From NCBI RefSeq assembly GCF_040548875.1, contig NZ_JBEPSJ010000003.1, positions 248,001 to 312,000 on the forward strand: 64,000 nt of DNA, written 5' to 3'. Numbering within the stretch: the stretch's first letter is position 1; each line of letters opens with the position of its first letter. Of the stretch, positions 8,948 through 17,968 are shown piece by piece. Below the pieces are notes generated by a model. That model did no database searches, was not told where the DNA came from, and worked only from the letters and a program-made list of their open reading frames with translations. This stretch comes from Conyzicola nivalis_A. Lineage in GTDB: Bacteria; Actinomycetota; Actinomycetes; Actinomycetales; Microbacteriaceae. A program made the translations under genes and the position numbers.

Positions 8948-8963
8948 TCCGGCGTCAGCTCCA

Positions 8964-9275
8964 TCAGCCGCGCAGCTCGACGCTGATCGCCACCGTGTCG
9001 CCTACCTCGACGCCGGCCTTCGCGCGCACGGCCTTTTTGATCGGTAGCACGTAGGCGCCCTCGTCGACCCCGGGGAAGATCGACGTCTCCCACGTCGAAT
9101 CGCCGAGTCGCACCCGAACGGGCACCGCGCCGAAGCCCGAGGGCGGGCGGGGCCGGTCGGCGATCTCGTCGGAGGCGTCGTGCGGCAGCGTCGCGAACAC
9201 CCAGAGCTCCTTGCGGGCGGCCCACGCCCAGAGCGTCGACTCGAACTCGTAGCTGTCACCGATCATGTCGACCAT
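8964..9275 (-). CDS. DUF1905 domain protein
   Basis: A 103-residue protein that matches the DUF1905 pattern: an N-terminal YEFESTLW strand, a central SIFPGVDEGAYVLPIKKAVR segment and a final VGDTVAISVEL strand, giving a small beta-barrel-like fold. DUF1905 proteins have no established function. The start MVDMIGDS at 9275 is used; a second in-frame ATG at 9266 is possible. It is convergent with pgm, 16 nt away, and lies 11 nt downstream of the VanY-type peptidase gene on the same strand, so it may be its operon partner. Confidence 0.75.
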   Translation of the reverse strand: MVDMIGDSYEFESTLWAWAARKELWVFATLPHDASDEIADRPRPPSGFGAVPVRVRLGDSTWETSIFPGVDEGAYVLPIKKAVRAKAGVEVGDTVAISVELRG

Positions 9276-9286
9276 TGTCGCCCGGG

Positions 9287-10069
9287 TCAGGGGGCGTAGG
9301 TCGGTGCCGCAGGCAGGCCGAAGTACTGCTCGAGGGTCGTCGCCCCCGTGGCGGCGTAGTCGGCGGCCATGGCGACGCCGACGTACCGGTAGTGCCATGG
9401 TTCGAACTCGTACCCCGTCACGGGCGTGCCGCCCGCGGGGTAGCGCAGCACGAAGCCGTAGGTGACGGCGTTCGCCGCCAGCCACTGGCCCTGCGGAGTA
9501 TCGGCGAAACAGGCCTGCAGTGTGCACACCGCCGGCAGCGCGCTGATGTCGATCGCTAGTCCGGTCTGGTGCTCGCTGTGGCCCGGCCGGGCGCTGGTCA
9601 GATCAGCTCCGGCCTGCCCCTTCGACGCCACCCATCCCGCATAGACCGACACCTGGGTCGAGTACGACCGGTAGGCGCTCTGCGCCTGCATCTTCAGGCC
9701 GGTCTGCGCTTCGAATGCGGCGAACATCGCGACCGTGGCATCCGCCGCCTCCCGACGCAGGAACGGCTGGTTCGCGTAGGGCACCGCGACCTCGACGACG
9801 TCGGCGGGCGCGTAGTCGGCGGGCGTCAACGGGCGCAGCTTGTTCACCACGACCGACAGATCGTTCGGATCGGAGCTCGCGACGGGCGCGACCCGCACCG
9901 GCGGCGCGACCGGCGACGGCTCGGGCGTTTCGGCGGGCGTGCTGCTCGGCGACTCCCGCGTCGGCTTCGCGGTCGGAGGGGCGCCGCCGCAGGCGACGAG
10001 GCAGCCCACCACGACGACGGCCAACGTCGCGGCCGCGAGGGCCCTGGAACGGAGAATTTGCGGCACCAC
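9287..10069 (-). CDS. VanY-type D-alanyl-D-alanine carboxypeptidase lipoprotein
   Basis: The product has a lipoprotein signal ending in a lipobox LVAC (cysteine about residue 27), a Pro/Ser/Thr-rich linker, then a VanY (peptidase M15) domain. Zinc site motifs are readable: SARPGHSEHQTGLAIDIS (the HxxGxAxD motif) and EPWHYRYVG. Such enzymes trim the terminal D-Ala from peptidoglycan stem peptides outside the membrane. I place the start at one of the adjacent GTGs (10069 or 10066) because it gives a normal signal peptide; a frame opening further upstream at 10138 would add a hydrophilic stretch before the signal. The gene is divergent from the DHA2 transporter. Confidence 0.85.
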   Translation of the reverse strand: MVPQILRSRALAAATLAVVVVGCLVACGGAPPTAKPTRESPSSTPAETPEPSPVAPPVRVAPVASSDPNDLSVVVNKLRPLTPADYAPADVVEVAVPYANQPFLRREAADATVAMFAAFEAQTGLKMQAQSAYRSYSTQVSVYAGWVASKGQAGADLTSARPGHSEHQTGLAIDISALPAVCTLQACFADTPQGQWLAANAVTYGFVLRYPAGGTPVTGYEFEPWHYRYVGVAMAADYAATGATTLEQYFGLPAAPTYAP

Positions 10070-10213
10070 CCGAGTGTACGAGCAGCGACCCGGGCTTGCG
10101 AAGACCTTGCCGTCGGTGTAACTTTGCAGCCTACGCAATAATATCGCCGCCGCCGGACGCGTTCCGCGGCGGTATTGCCGTTAACACACCCCACCCACAG
10201 ACTCAGAGGTTGT

Positions 10214-12013
10214 ATGTCGCGCGTCGACTCCAAAGGCAAGCAGCAGGCTCAGGCGATCAAGGATGCCGGCGGCGTTATGACGCACCGGCAGATCCTCTTC
10301 GTGATCTTCGGCCTTATGGCCGGCATGTTCCTGTCGTCGCTCGACCAGACCATCGTCTCGACCTCGATGCGCACGATCGCCGACGACCTCGACGGGCTGA
10401 GCCAGCAGGTCTGGGTGACGACGGCATACCTGATCCTCGCCACCATCTCCACGCCGATCTACGGGAAGCTCAGCGACATCTTCGGCCGACGGCCCCTGTT
10501 CATCATCGCGATCAGCATCTTCCTGATCGGCTCGGTCGCGGCCGGGTTCGCCACGTCGATGTACGAGCTCGCGGCGTTCCGCGCCGTCCAGGGCCTCGGC
10601 GCCGGCGGCCTGATGGCGCTGCCGCTCGCGATCATGGGCGACATCCTCGCCCCGCGCGAGCGGGCCAAGTACCAGGGCTACTTCCTCGCGGTATTCGGCG
10701 TCTCGAGCGTCATCGGCCCCCTCATCGGAGGACTCTTCGCCGGGGCATCCGAGATCCTGTTCATCGACGGATGGCGCTGGGTCTTCCTGATCAACCTCCC
10801 GATCGGCGCCGCCGCGCTCGCGATCGTGATCAGGTTCCTCCACATCCCGCACGAACGTCGCGACGTGCGCATCGACTGGTGGGGCGCCTCGACCATCATC
10901 ATCGGACTCGTACCGCTGCTCCTCGTGGCCGAGCAGGGCCGCGAGTGGGGCTGGGGCTCGCTCGGCTCGATCGCCTGCTACGTGATCGGCGTGCTCGGGC
11001 TCGCCGCCTTCGTGCTCAGCGAGAAGCTCATGGGCGACGACGCGCTGATCCCGCTGGGGCTGTTCAAGAGCTCGACGTTCGCGATGGCCACCGTGCTCGG
11101 CGTACTCGTGGGCTTCGGCATGTTCGGCGCCATGATGACGCTGCCCCTGTACCTGCAGGTGGTCAACGGCGCCACGCCCACCGAGAGCGGCTTCCTCATG
11201 CTGCCGATGATCCTCGGCCTCATGATCTCGTCGATCGTCAGCGGCCAGTTCATCGCCCGCACGGGCAGGTACCAGATGTTCCCGACGATCGGGTTGGGCT
11301 TCATGGCCACGGGCTTCTTCGTGTTCACCTTCGCGACCGCCGACAAGCCGGTGTGGTTCATCATGATCGGGATGCTCCTGACCGGCCTCGGGCTCGGCCA
11401 GCTGATGCAGACCCTCACCCTGGCCAGCCAGAACGCGGTCGGCCCGCGCGACATGGGGGTCGCGACGAGCGCCTCGACGTTCTTCCGTCAGATCGGCGGC
11501 ACCGTGGGCACCGCCGTGATCTTCTCGGTCATCTTCACCCGCTGGCCGCTCAACATCGCGGCGGCGTTCGACACCGCCTCGGTGAAAGACGGGCTCGCCG
11601 TCGCCATGGCCGACCCGAAGGTGCTCGCCGACCCCGACAACGCGCAGATCCTCGGCATCCTCAAGGACCCGTCCGCGGCGGCCGGTTCGGTGAGCGGCGA
11701 CACCAGCTTCCTCAACACTTCCGACCCGCGACTCAGCGCGGCCTTCCTCGAGGGTTTCGCCAACTCGGCGATCACGGTCTTCTGGATCGCCCTCGCGGTC
11801 GTGCTCGTCGCCTTCGTGCTGAGCTTCTTCCTGAAGGCCCCGCCGCTGCGAGCGAAGTCGGCTCTTCAGGAGAACGCGGATGCCTCGGCCGCCGAGGCCG
11901 AACTCGCCGCCGAGGCCGCCGCTCCGATCGCGTCGCCGACACCCTCGCCGAGCACCTCGGCGCGCACCGCGTCCTCCAGCGCGGTGGCCGCCGAGGAGCC
12001 GTCGGGAAAATAA
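10214..12013 (+). CDS. DHA2-family (EmrB/QacA type) MFS drug exporter
   Basis: A 599-residue major facilitator with about 14 transmembrane helices. The first helix carries the DHA2 pattern FLSSLDQTIVSTSM, and the loop after helix 2 carries YGKLSDIFGRRPLF (MFS motif A). Members export drugs, dyes or metabolites using the proton gradient. The final 50 residues form an Ala/Ser/Thr-rich cytoplasmic tail that is probably disordered. The ATG at 10214 is preferred over an in-frame ATG at 10175 because AGAGG lies 4 nt before it and the upstream codons are not conserved-looking. Substrate unknown. Confidence 0.9.
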   Translation: MSRVDSKGKQQAQAIKDAGGVMTHRQILFVIFGLMAGMFLSSLDQTIVSTSMRTIADDLDGLSQQVWVTTAYLILATISTPIYGKLSDIFGRRPLFIIAISIFLIGSVAAGFATSMYELAAFRAVQGLGAGGLMALPLAIMGDILAPRERAKYQGYFLAVFGVSSVIGPLIGGLFAGASEILFIDGWRWVFLINLPIGAAALAIVIRFLHIPHERRDVRIDWWGASTIIIGLVPLLLVAEQGREWGWGSLGSIACYVIGVLGLAAFVLSEKLMGDDALIPLGLFKSSTFAMATVLGVLVGFGMFGAMMTLPLYLQVVNGATPTESGFLMLPMILGLMISSIVSGQFIARTGRYQMFPTIGLGFMATGFFVFTFATADKPVWFIMIGMLLTGLGLGQLMQTLTLASQNAVGPRDMGVATSASTFFRQIGGTVGTAVIFSVIFTRWPLNIAAAFDTASVKDGLAVAMADPKVLADPDNAQILGILKDPSAAAGSVSGDTSFLNTSDPRLSAAFLEGFANSAITVFWIALAVVLVAFVLSFFLKAPPLRAKSALQENADASAAEAELAAEAAAPIASPTPSPSTSARTASSSAVAAEEPSGK

Positions 12014-12031
12014 TCTCCCGACCGCCCAACG

Positions 12032-12067
12032 GCCCGTCTCCCGCGTGATTGCAGCGCGGAGGCGGGC
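12032..12067 (+). terminator. Candidate terminator hairpin after the DHA2 gene
   Basis: GCCCGTCTCCCGCG (12032-12045) pairs imperfectly with CGCGGAGGCGGGC (12055-12067) 18 nt after the transporter stop. No long T run follows (TGCAAGCGTTTTC), so termination strength is uncertain. Confidence 0.45.
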
Positions 12068-12095
12068 TGCAAGCGTTTTCGACGAGAAAAAATCG

Positions 12096-12109
12096 TGGGA
12101 GCGCTCTCA
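12096..12109. promoter_or_regulatory. CebR-type operator O1 upstream of cebE
   Basis: TGGGAGCGCTCTCA differs by one base from the 14-bp palindrome TGGGAGCGCTCCCA known to be bound by CebR of Streptomyces and CelR of Thermobifida. It lies just upstream of the predicted -35 element. Its centre is 66 bp from that of O2. Confidence 0.88.
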
Positions 12110-12117
12110 TCCGGAGC

Positions 12118-12147
12118 TTGACAGGGATCGATGCACGCGCATAGTGT
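12118..12147 (+). promoter_or_regulatory. Predicted cebE promoter
   Basis: TTGACA at 12118-12123 is followed by CATAGTGT (12140-12147), which provides a -10 at 16-18 bp spacing. The same TTGAC and GCATAGTGTG elements recur at the same relative place before the second ceb-like locus (61028-61057), supporting the assignment. It is flanked on both sides by operators, a repressing arrangement. Confidence 0.7.
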
Positions 12148-12161
12148 GACTCCCGATCCCG

Positions 12162-12175
12162 TGAGAGCGCTCCCA
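12162..12175. promoter_or_regulatory. CebR-type operator O2, downstream of the cebE promoter
   Basis: TGAGAGCGCTCCCA is the mirror of O1 (one base off the CebR palindrome). It lies about 15-28 bp after the predicted -10, where a bound repressor would block transcription, and about 55 bp before the cebE start codon. Confidence 0.88.
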
Positions 12176-12229
12176 CGCTTGTGTGTCACTCTTCGTGGAT
12201 CTCCCATCCACGCACACAAAGGAGTGACC

Positions 12230-13501
12230 GTGAGTCTTTCACGACGCACAACCGCCGGCGCTATCGCCGGCGCAGCAGTATTCGCCCTCGTCGCAACCGG
12301 CTGCAGCAGCACGCCCGCCGGCGACGCCGACGGCAAGGTCAGCCTGACCGTCGCCACGTTCAACGACTTCGGCTACACCGACGAGCTGTTCGCCGAGTAC
12401 GAGAAGGCGAACCCGAACGTCACCATCAAGCACAACAAGGCGGCCACGTCCGACGACGCCCGCGCCAACTACTTCACGAAGCTCGGCGCCGGCTCCGGCC
12501 TCGCCGACATCGAAGCCGTCGAGATCGACTGGTTCGCCGAACTGCTGCAGTACTCCGACAAGCTCACCGACCTCTCGTCGTCCGACGTCGAGGGCCGCTG
12601 GCTCGACTGGAAGGAAGCGGCCGCAACCGACTCCGACGGCCGCCTCATCGCCTACGGAACCGACATCGGCCCCGAGGCCATCTGCTACCGCTCCGACCTG
12701 TTCGCCGCAGCCGGTCTCCCGACCGACCGCACCGAGGTCGCAGCACTGCTCGAGGGCGACTGGGACAACTACTTCTCCGTGGGCCAGCAGTTCACCGCCG
12801 CGAGCGAGGCCGCCTGGTTCGACGGTTCCGGCGCGATGCTCCAGGGCATCCTCAACCAGCACGAGGAGACCCTCGAGGCCACCGACGGCGAGGTCATCGC
12901 GACCACGAACCCCGTCGTCAAGGACGCCTACGAGCAGGTTCTCGACGCGAGCCCCGAGCTCTCGGCCCACCTCAAGCAGTGGAGCGACGACTGGAACGCC
13001 GGATTCGCCAACGGCGCCTTCGCGACCATGCTCTGCCCGAGCTGGATCCTCGGCAACATCGAGGGCAACGCCCCCGATGTCACCGGCTGGGACGTCGCCA
13101 ACGTCTTCCCGGGCGGCGGCGGAAACTGGGGCGGCTCGTACCTCACGGTCCCGGCCCAGGGCGCACACGCCAAGGAGGCGCAGAAGCTCGCAGCCTGGCT
13201 GACCGCCCCCGAGCAGCAGCTCAAGTCGTTCGTCAAGACCGGCAACTTCCCCAGCCAGCTCGAGATCCAGGGCTCGGAAGAGCTCACCTCGGTCACCCGC
13301 CCGTTCTTCAACGAGGCACCGACCGGCGAGATCTTCGCCGACCGCGCCGCGGCAGTCACCGTCGCACCGTTCAAGAGCGTGAAGTACTTCCCGATCATGA
13401 GCTCGCTGCAGGACGCAGTCAACCGTGTCGACGTCGACAAGACGCAGAACGCGGATGACTCGTGGGCGCAGTTCGAGGCCGACGTGAAGTCGCTCGGCTA
13501 A
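12230..13501 (+). CDS. cebE: Cello-oligosaccharide ABC transporter substrate-binding lipoprotein (CebE-like)
   Basis: A 423-residue extracellular solute-binding protein of family 1. The signal peptide ends in a lipobox LVATGC, after which the mature protein follows the maltose/cellobiose-binding fold (LTVATFNDFGYTDELFAEYE at the N-terminal lobe, GWDVANVFPGGGGNWGG in the C-terminal lobe). The GTG at 12230 is used: AAAGGAG lies 6-7 nt before it, and the paralogue at 61144 has the same leader. Context is diagnostic: two permeases, a GH1 beta-glucosidase and a CebR-type LacI regulator follow, and CebR boxes precede it, as in the Streptomyces cellobiose/cellotriose system. The ligand is therefore inferred from context. 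Confidence 0.88.
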   Translation: MSLSRRTTAGAIAGAAVFALVATGCSSTPAGDADGKVSLTVATFNDFGYTDELFAEYEKANPNVTIKHNKAATSDDARANYFTKLGAGSGLADIEAVEIDWFAELLQYSDKLTDLSSSDVEGRWLDWKEAAATDSDGRLIAYGTDIGPEAICYRSDLFAAAGLPTDRTEVAALLEGDWDNYFSVGQQFTAASEAAWFDGSGAMLQGILNQHEETLEATDGEVIATTNPVVKDAYEQVLDASPELSAHLKQWSDDWNAGFANGAFATMLCPSWILGNIEGNAPDVTGWDVANVFPGGGGNWGGSYLTVPAQGAHAKEAQKLAAWLTAPEQQLKSFVKTGNFPSQLEIQGSEELTSVTRPFFNEAPTGEIFADRAAAVTVAPFKSVKYFPIMSSLQDAVNRVDVDKTQNADDSWAQFEADVKSLG

Positions 13502-13513
13502 CAGCACCACCCA

Positions 13514-13545
13514 GGCCGGGCCGGCTCGCGAGAGCCGGCCCGGCC
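13514..13545 (+). terminator. Intra-operon hairpin between binding protein and permease genes
   Basis: A perfect 14-bp stem, GGCCGGGCCGGCTC (13514-13527) with GAGCCGGCCCGGCC (13532-13545), closes a GCGA tetraloop 12 nt after cebE. The tail CCCTTATC has few T residues. Such hairpins usually attenuate readthrough or protect the 3' end of the abundant binding-protein mRNA. Confidence 0.75.
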
Positions 13546-13590
13546 CCCTTATCTGATCGACCTCTCGACTCCTGCAAGGAACGCTCTTCT

Positions 13591-14559
13591 ATGACTGCAA
13601 CAGCGCTGGCCACCGAACGGCAGGTGAGACGCATAGCCTTCGGCAACCGCCTGAGCCACTGGGACTTCAAGCTCTCCCCGTACCTCTATGTCTCTCCCTT
13701 CTTCATCCTGTTCGCCATCACCGGGCTCTTCCCGATCATCTACACCGCCTACGTCTCGGTCTTCGACTGGCACATCATCGGCGGCCAGGGCGACTTCGTA
13801 GGAGCGGGCAACTTCGAGTGGGTGCTCGGCCAGGAGAAGTTCTGGATCGCGCTGCGCAACAGCTTCAGCATCTTCCTGCTCTCCGCCATCCCGCAGGTCA
13901 TCCTCGCCCTCATCATCGCCGCGGTGCTCTCGCAGAACCTGCGCAACAAGACCTTCTGGCGCATGGGCGTTCTCGTGCCCTACGTCGTCGCCCCCGTCGC
14001 CGTCGCGCTCATCTTCAGCAACATGTTCGGCGACCAGTACGGCCTCATCAACAACCTCCTCGGACGCATCGGCCTCGACCCGGTCGGCTGGCACTCGCAG
14101 GTCGTGCCCAGCCACCTCGCGATCGCCACCATGGTCAACTTTCGCTGGACCGGCTACAACGCCCTGATCTTCCTCGCCGCGATGCAGGCGATCCCGCGCG
14201 ACTACTACGAGGCCGCGATGCTCGACGGCGCCAGCAAGGTGCGCCAGTTCTTCTCCATCACGATCCCGTCGCTGCGCCCCACCCTCATCTTCGTGATCAT
14301 CACCTCCACGATCGGCGGCCTGCAGATCTTCGACGAGCCGCGCATGTACGACACCACCGGCGCCGGCGGATCGAGTGCTCAGTGGCTCACGATCACCATG
14401 TTCATCTACAACCAGGGCTTCGGCCAGACCGGCGGCGGCCAGTTCGGGCACGCCGCGGCGGCCGCGTGGCTGCTCTTCCTCATCATCATCGTCGTGGGGC
14501 TCATCAACCTCGCGGCCACGAGGGCCATCGCGAGCGCGGGAACGAGAAACGGCAAATGA
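13591..14559 (+). CDS. cebF: Sugar ABC transporter permease, MalF/UgpA type (CebF-like)
   Basis: A 322-residue inner-membrane permease with six predicted helices. The cytoplasmic EAA loop reads YYEAAMLDGASKVRQFFSITIPSLRPT, which contacts the ATPase. The start ATG at 13591 has AAGGA 10 nt upstream, and the preceding sequence is the intra-operon hairpin. With the next gene it forms the heterodimeric channel for the binding protein. No ATPase gene is present in the locus, as in Streptomyces, where CebEFG uses the shared MsiK ATPase encoded elsewhere; the same is likely here. Confidence 0.9.
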   Translation: MTATALATERQVRRIAFGNRLSHWDFKLSPYLYVSPFFILFAITGLFPIIYTAYVSVFDWHIIGGQGDFVGAGNFEWVLGQEKFWIALRNSFSIFLLSAIPQVILALIIAAVLSQNLRNKTFWRMGVLVPYVVAPVAVALIFSNMFGDQYGLINNLLGRIGLDPVGWHSQVVPSHLAIATMVNFRWTGYNALIFLAAMQAIPRDYYEAAMLDGASKVRQFFSITIPSLRPTLIFVIITSTIGGLQIFDEPRMYDTTGAGGSSAQWLTITMFIYNQGFGQTGGGQFGHAAAAAWLLFLIIIVVGLINLAATRAIASAGTRNGK

Positions 14560-15437
14560 CCACGACAACTGCACCCGGCTGGTTCACCCGCCGCAAGGCG
14601 AACGCCGCCGCCACCAACAAGCCGGGCATCTTCGGCTACGCCTTCCTGGTGATCGTCATCCTGTTGGCGCTCTTCCCCCTCTACTGGTCGCTCCTGATCG
14701 GCAGCGGCGACTCCACGACCATCAACAAGCAGGACATCGACTGGCTGCCTGGCGGCAACTTCCTGAAGAACGCCGCCGCCGTGGTGAACAACCCCAGCGT
14801 CGGCTTCTGGCGGGCGCTCACGAACAGCATCATCGTCTCCACTGTGGTGTCGTTCTCGGTCGTGCTCTTCTCGACCCTCGCCGGCTACGCGTTCGCCAAG
14901 CTCAAGTTCAAGGGCAGCCGCGGAATGCTGATGTTCATCATCGCGACCATGGCGGTTCCCACCCAGCTCGGCATCGTTCCGTTGTTCATCGCCATGTCGC
15001 AGTGGCTGCACCTCAGCGGCAGCCTCCTCGCCGTCATCCTGCCCGCGCTGGTCACGGCCTTCGGCGTGTTCTGGATGACCCAGTACCTGACCCAGGCGCT
15101 GCCCGACGAGCTCATCGAGGCGGCTCGCGTCGACGGTGCATCCATGATCCGCACCTTCTGGCACGTGGGCCTGCCGGCAGCGCGACCCGCGGCCGCCATG
15201 CTGGCCCTGTTCACCTTCGTCGCAACCTGGACCAATTTCTTCTGGCCGTTCATTATCCTTGACAGCAACAACCCGACACTTCCCGTGGCACTGTCGCTGC
15301 TGCAGAGCAACTACTTCGTCGACTACTCGATCGTCCTCGCCGGTGTGCTGCTCTCCACGATCCCGCTGCTGATCCTCTTCGCCGTCGCGGGCAGGCAGCT
15401 CGTCTCGGGAATTATGCAAGGAGCGATCAAGGGATGA
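14556..15437 (+). CDS. cebG: Sugar ABC transporter permease, MalG/UgpE type (CebG-like)
   Basis: A 293-residue permease with six predicted helices and the EAA loop LIEAARVDGASMIRTFWHVGLP. Its ATG overlaps the cebF stop (ATGA at 14556-14559), giving translational coupling. The N-terminal segment WLPGGNFLKNAAAV is shared with the second-locus permease at 63551 (VPGGNFLSNAAKV), showing that the two loci derive from one ancestor. The stop overlaps the start of the beta-glucosidase gene in the same way. Confidence 0.9.
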   Translation: MTTTTAPGWFTRRKANAAATNKPGIFGYAFLVIVILLALFPLYWSLLIGSGDSTTINKQDIDWLPGGNFLKNAAAVVNNPSVGFWRALTNSIIVSTVVSFSVVLFSTLAGYAFAKLKFKGSRGMLMFIIATMAVPTQLGIVPLFIAMSQWLHLSGSLLAVILPALVTAFGVFWMTQYLTQALPDELIEAARVDGASMIRTFWHVGLPAARPAAAMLALFTFVATWTNFFWPFIILDSNNPTLPVALSLLQSNYFVDYSIVLAGVLLSTIPLLILFAVAGRQLVSGIMQGAIKG

Positions 15438-16879
15438 CCAACCTCATCGATGTGGGCGGCGCACCCGCGCCCTCGGCCACCGACCGCCGGGGCCTCCCGA
15501 CCGACTTCCTCTTCGGCGTCGCCACAGCGGCGTACCAGATCGAGGGCGCGAGCCACGAAGACGGCCGCACCGACTCCATCTGGGACGCGTTCGCCCGCCT
15601 TCCCGGAGCGGTCGTCGACGGCCACAACGGCGACGTGGCGTGCGACCACTACCACCGCTACGAGTCCGACGTCGCGATGATGGCCGACCTGGGCCTGCAG
15701 ACGTACCGTTTCTCGACGTCGTGGTCGCGCATCCGCCCCGACGGCGGCCCGGTCAACGCGAAGGGACTCGACTTCTACTCGCGGCTCGTCGACTCGCTGC
15801 TCGAGAAGAACATCCTGCCGTGGCTCACGCTCTACCACTGGGACCTGCCTCAGGCGCTCGAGGAGAAGGGCGGCTGGACCAACCGGGACACCGCCTACCG
15901 CTTCGCCGAGTACGCCATGGACGTGCACGCCGCCCTCGGCGACCGGGTCGACAACTGGACCACTCTGAACGAGCCGTGGTGCTCGTCGTTCCTCAGCTAC
16001 ACCGGCGGGGAGCACGCGCCGGGTCGCCAGGATCCGGAGGCCGGCCTCGCCGCGGGCCACCACCTGCTGCTCGGCCACGGCCTCGCGGTGCGCGACCTGC
16101 GCGCGGCCGACCCGACGCTGAAGCTCGGCATCACCCTCAACCTCACGGTGGCCGAACCGGCCGACCCGAGCGACGCCGGCGACCTCGACGCCGCCCGCCG
16201 CATCGACGGGCAGTTCAACCGGTTCTTCCTCGACCCGATCTTCCGCGGCGAATACCCCGAAGACGTGCTGGCGGATGTCGCGGCCTACGGTTTCGACAAG
16301 TACGTGCAGCCCGGCGACCTCGAGGTCATCCAGACCCCGATCGATGCGCTCGGCGTGAACTACTACCACGGCGAACTCGTGAGCGTCACACCGCCGGAGC
16401 GGGCGATGAGCACCGAGGCGCCGTCGCTGCGCCCGAAGCGCTCGCCGTTCCCCGCGGCGGAGGGCATCTTCTGGCACCTGCGCGACCTGCCCGTGACCGC
16501 GATGGGCTGGGAGGTGCAGCCCGAGGGGCTCACCCGCCTGCTGCGCCGGGTCAACGACGAGTACACCGGCGAGGCCGTGAAGCTCTACGTCACAGAGAAC
16601 GGCGCCGCCTACAACGACGTCGTCGAGGCCGACGGCTCGGTGCACGACGCCGATCGCACCGAGTTCCTGCGCCAGCACCTCGCGGCCATCGTCGACGCGA
16701 TCGATGACGGCGTGCCCGTCTACGGCTACTTCTACTGGTCGCTGATGGACAATTACGAGTGGGCGTGGGGCTACCACAAGCGGTTCGGCCTGGTGCGGGT
16801 CGACTACGACACGCAAGAGCGCACCCTCAAGGACAGCGCGCTGGAGTACCGTCGCATCATCGGAAACCGCGCACTGTAG
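15434..16879 (+). CDS. bglC: GH1 beta-glucosidase (BglC-like)
   Basis: A 481-residue glycoside hydrolase family 1 enzyme that cleaves imported cellobiose and cello-oligosaccharides to glucose. The family signature FLFGVATAAYQIEGA is near the N terminus, the acid/base glutamate is Glu180 in TLNEP, and the nucleophile is Glu388 in YVTENG. There is no signal peptide, so it acts in the cytoplasm. The start overlaps the cebG stop (ATGA). Its location at the end of the transporter operon matches bglC of Streptomyces. Activity on other beta-glucosides is possible. Confidence 0.95.
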   Translation: MTNLIDVGGAPAPSATDRRGLPTDFLFGVATAAYQIEGASHEDGRTDSIWDAFARLPGAVVDGHNGDVACDHYHRYESDVAMMADLGLQTYRFSTSWSRIRPDGGPVNAKGLDFYSRLVDSLLEKNILPWLTLYHWDLPQALEEKGGWTNRDTAYRFAEYAMDVHAALGDRVDNWTTLNEPWCSSFLSYTGGEHAPGRQDPEAGLAAGHHLLLGHGLAVRDLRAADPTLKLGITLNLTVAEPADPSDAGDLDAARRIDGQFNRFFLDPIFRGEYPEDVLADVAAYGFDKYVQPGDLEVIQTPIDALGVNYYHGELVSVTPPERAMSTEAPSLRPKRSPFPAAEGIFWHLRDLPVTAMGWEVQPEGLTRLLRRVNDEYTGEAVKLYVTENGAAYNDVVEADGSVHDADRTEFLRQHLAAIVDAIDDGVPVYGYFYWSLMDNYEWAWGYHKRFGLVRVDYDTQERTLKDSALEYRRIIGNRAL

Positions 16880-16922
16880 TTTTCGAGGAGACCACCAACC
16901 ACGCACGAATAGGACGCAGGCG

Positions 16923-17945
16923 ATGAGCACGGATCAGTCGAGGCGCCTGCCTCCCACTCTCGAAGAGGTGGCGGCGGCGGCGGGAGTGTCGCGGTCGACG
17001 GTGTCGCGCGTCGTGAACGGTTCGACGCGGGTGAGCCCCGAGGTGCTCACCGCCGTCACCGCCGCGATCGACGAGCTCAAGTACATCCCGAACCGGGCAG
17101 CACGATCGCTCGCCAACCGGCAGTCGATGGCGATCGCGCTGGTCGTGCCCGAAGAGACGATGCGCTTCTTCGGCGACCCGTACTTCGCGTCGATCGTGCA
17201 CGGCATCACCAAGGGCATCGAGCCGAGCGACTACGTGCTCACGCTGCAGCTCGCGAGCCCCGCCGGACCGTCGGAGAAGACGGTGCGCTACCTGCTTGGC
17301 AGCAACGTCGACGGCGCGCTCGTGGTGTCGCACCACTCCGGCGACCGGTTTCTCGCGAGCCTCGGCCAGACCCTCCCCGTCGTGTTCGGCGGCCGGCCGC
17401 TGCGCCTCGACGGCCAGACCAGCTACTTCGTCGACGTCGACAACGCCGCGGCCGCCGAGATGGGCACCCAGTACCTGATCGACCAGGGCAGGCAGCGCAT
17501 CGCGAGCATCGCCGGAGCCGCCGACATGCCCGCCGGCATCGACCGGGCCGACGGTTGGAAGCGTGCCATGCTCGCCGCCGGACAGCGCACCGACCTGCTC
17601 GCCCACGGGGACTTCTCGATGGCCAGCGGCGCGCGTTGCATGCGCGAGCTGCTCGACCGCGCCCCCGACCTCGACGCCGTCTTCGTCGCGAGCGACCTGA
17701 TGGCCAACGGCGCCGTCGCGGTCCTGCGCGAGCGCGGGCGCACCATTCCCGGCGACGTCGCGGTGGTCGGCTTCGACGACAGCTCGGCCGCGACCGGTGG
17801 CGAGGTCGAGCTCACCACGGTCAGCCAGCCCTCGGTCGAGATGGGCGAGGCCATGGCCGTCATGCTGCTCGCGCTTCTCCGCGGCGAGGATCCAGAGCCG
17901 GTGAACATCATGCCCACGCGCATGGTGGTGCGCGACAGCGCGTAG
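16923..17945 (+). CDS. cebR: LacI-family repressor (CebR-like)
   Basis: A 340-residue regulator with an N-terminal helix-turn-helix (TLEEVAAAAGVSRSTVSRVVNG, residues about 12-33), a hinge helix near YIPNRAARSLA, and a periplasmic-binding-protein-like sensor domain. The recognition helix VSRSTVSRVV is the type associated with sites centred on GAGCGCTC. It lies 43 nt after bglC on the same strand. The two TGGGAGCGCTCCCA-like boxes before cebE are the expected targets, with cello-oligosaccharide as the expected inducer. Target assignment is inference from known CebR/CelR systems. Confidence 0.88.
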   Translation: MSTDQSRRLPPTLEEVAAAAGVSRSTVSRVVNGSTRVSPEVLTAVTAAIDELKYIPNRAARSLANRQSMAIALVVPEETMRFFGDPYFASIVHGITKGIEPSDYVLTLQLASPAGPSEKTVRYLLGSNVDGALVVSHHSGDRFLASLGQTLPVVFGGRPLRLDGQTSYFVDVDNAAAAEMGTQYLIDQGRQRIASIAGAADMPAGIDRADGWKRAMLAAGQRTDLLAHGDFSMASGARCMRELLDRAPDLDAVFVASDLMANGAVAVLRERGRTIPGDVAVVGFDDSSAATGGEVELTTVSQPSVEMGEAMAVMLLALLRGEDPEPVNIMPTRMVVRDSA

Positions 17946-17968
17946 TCCCGCCGGCGGAGAACCCGTCG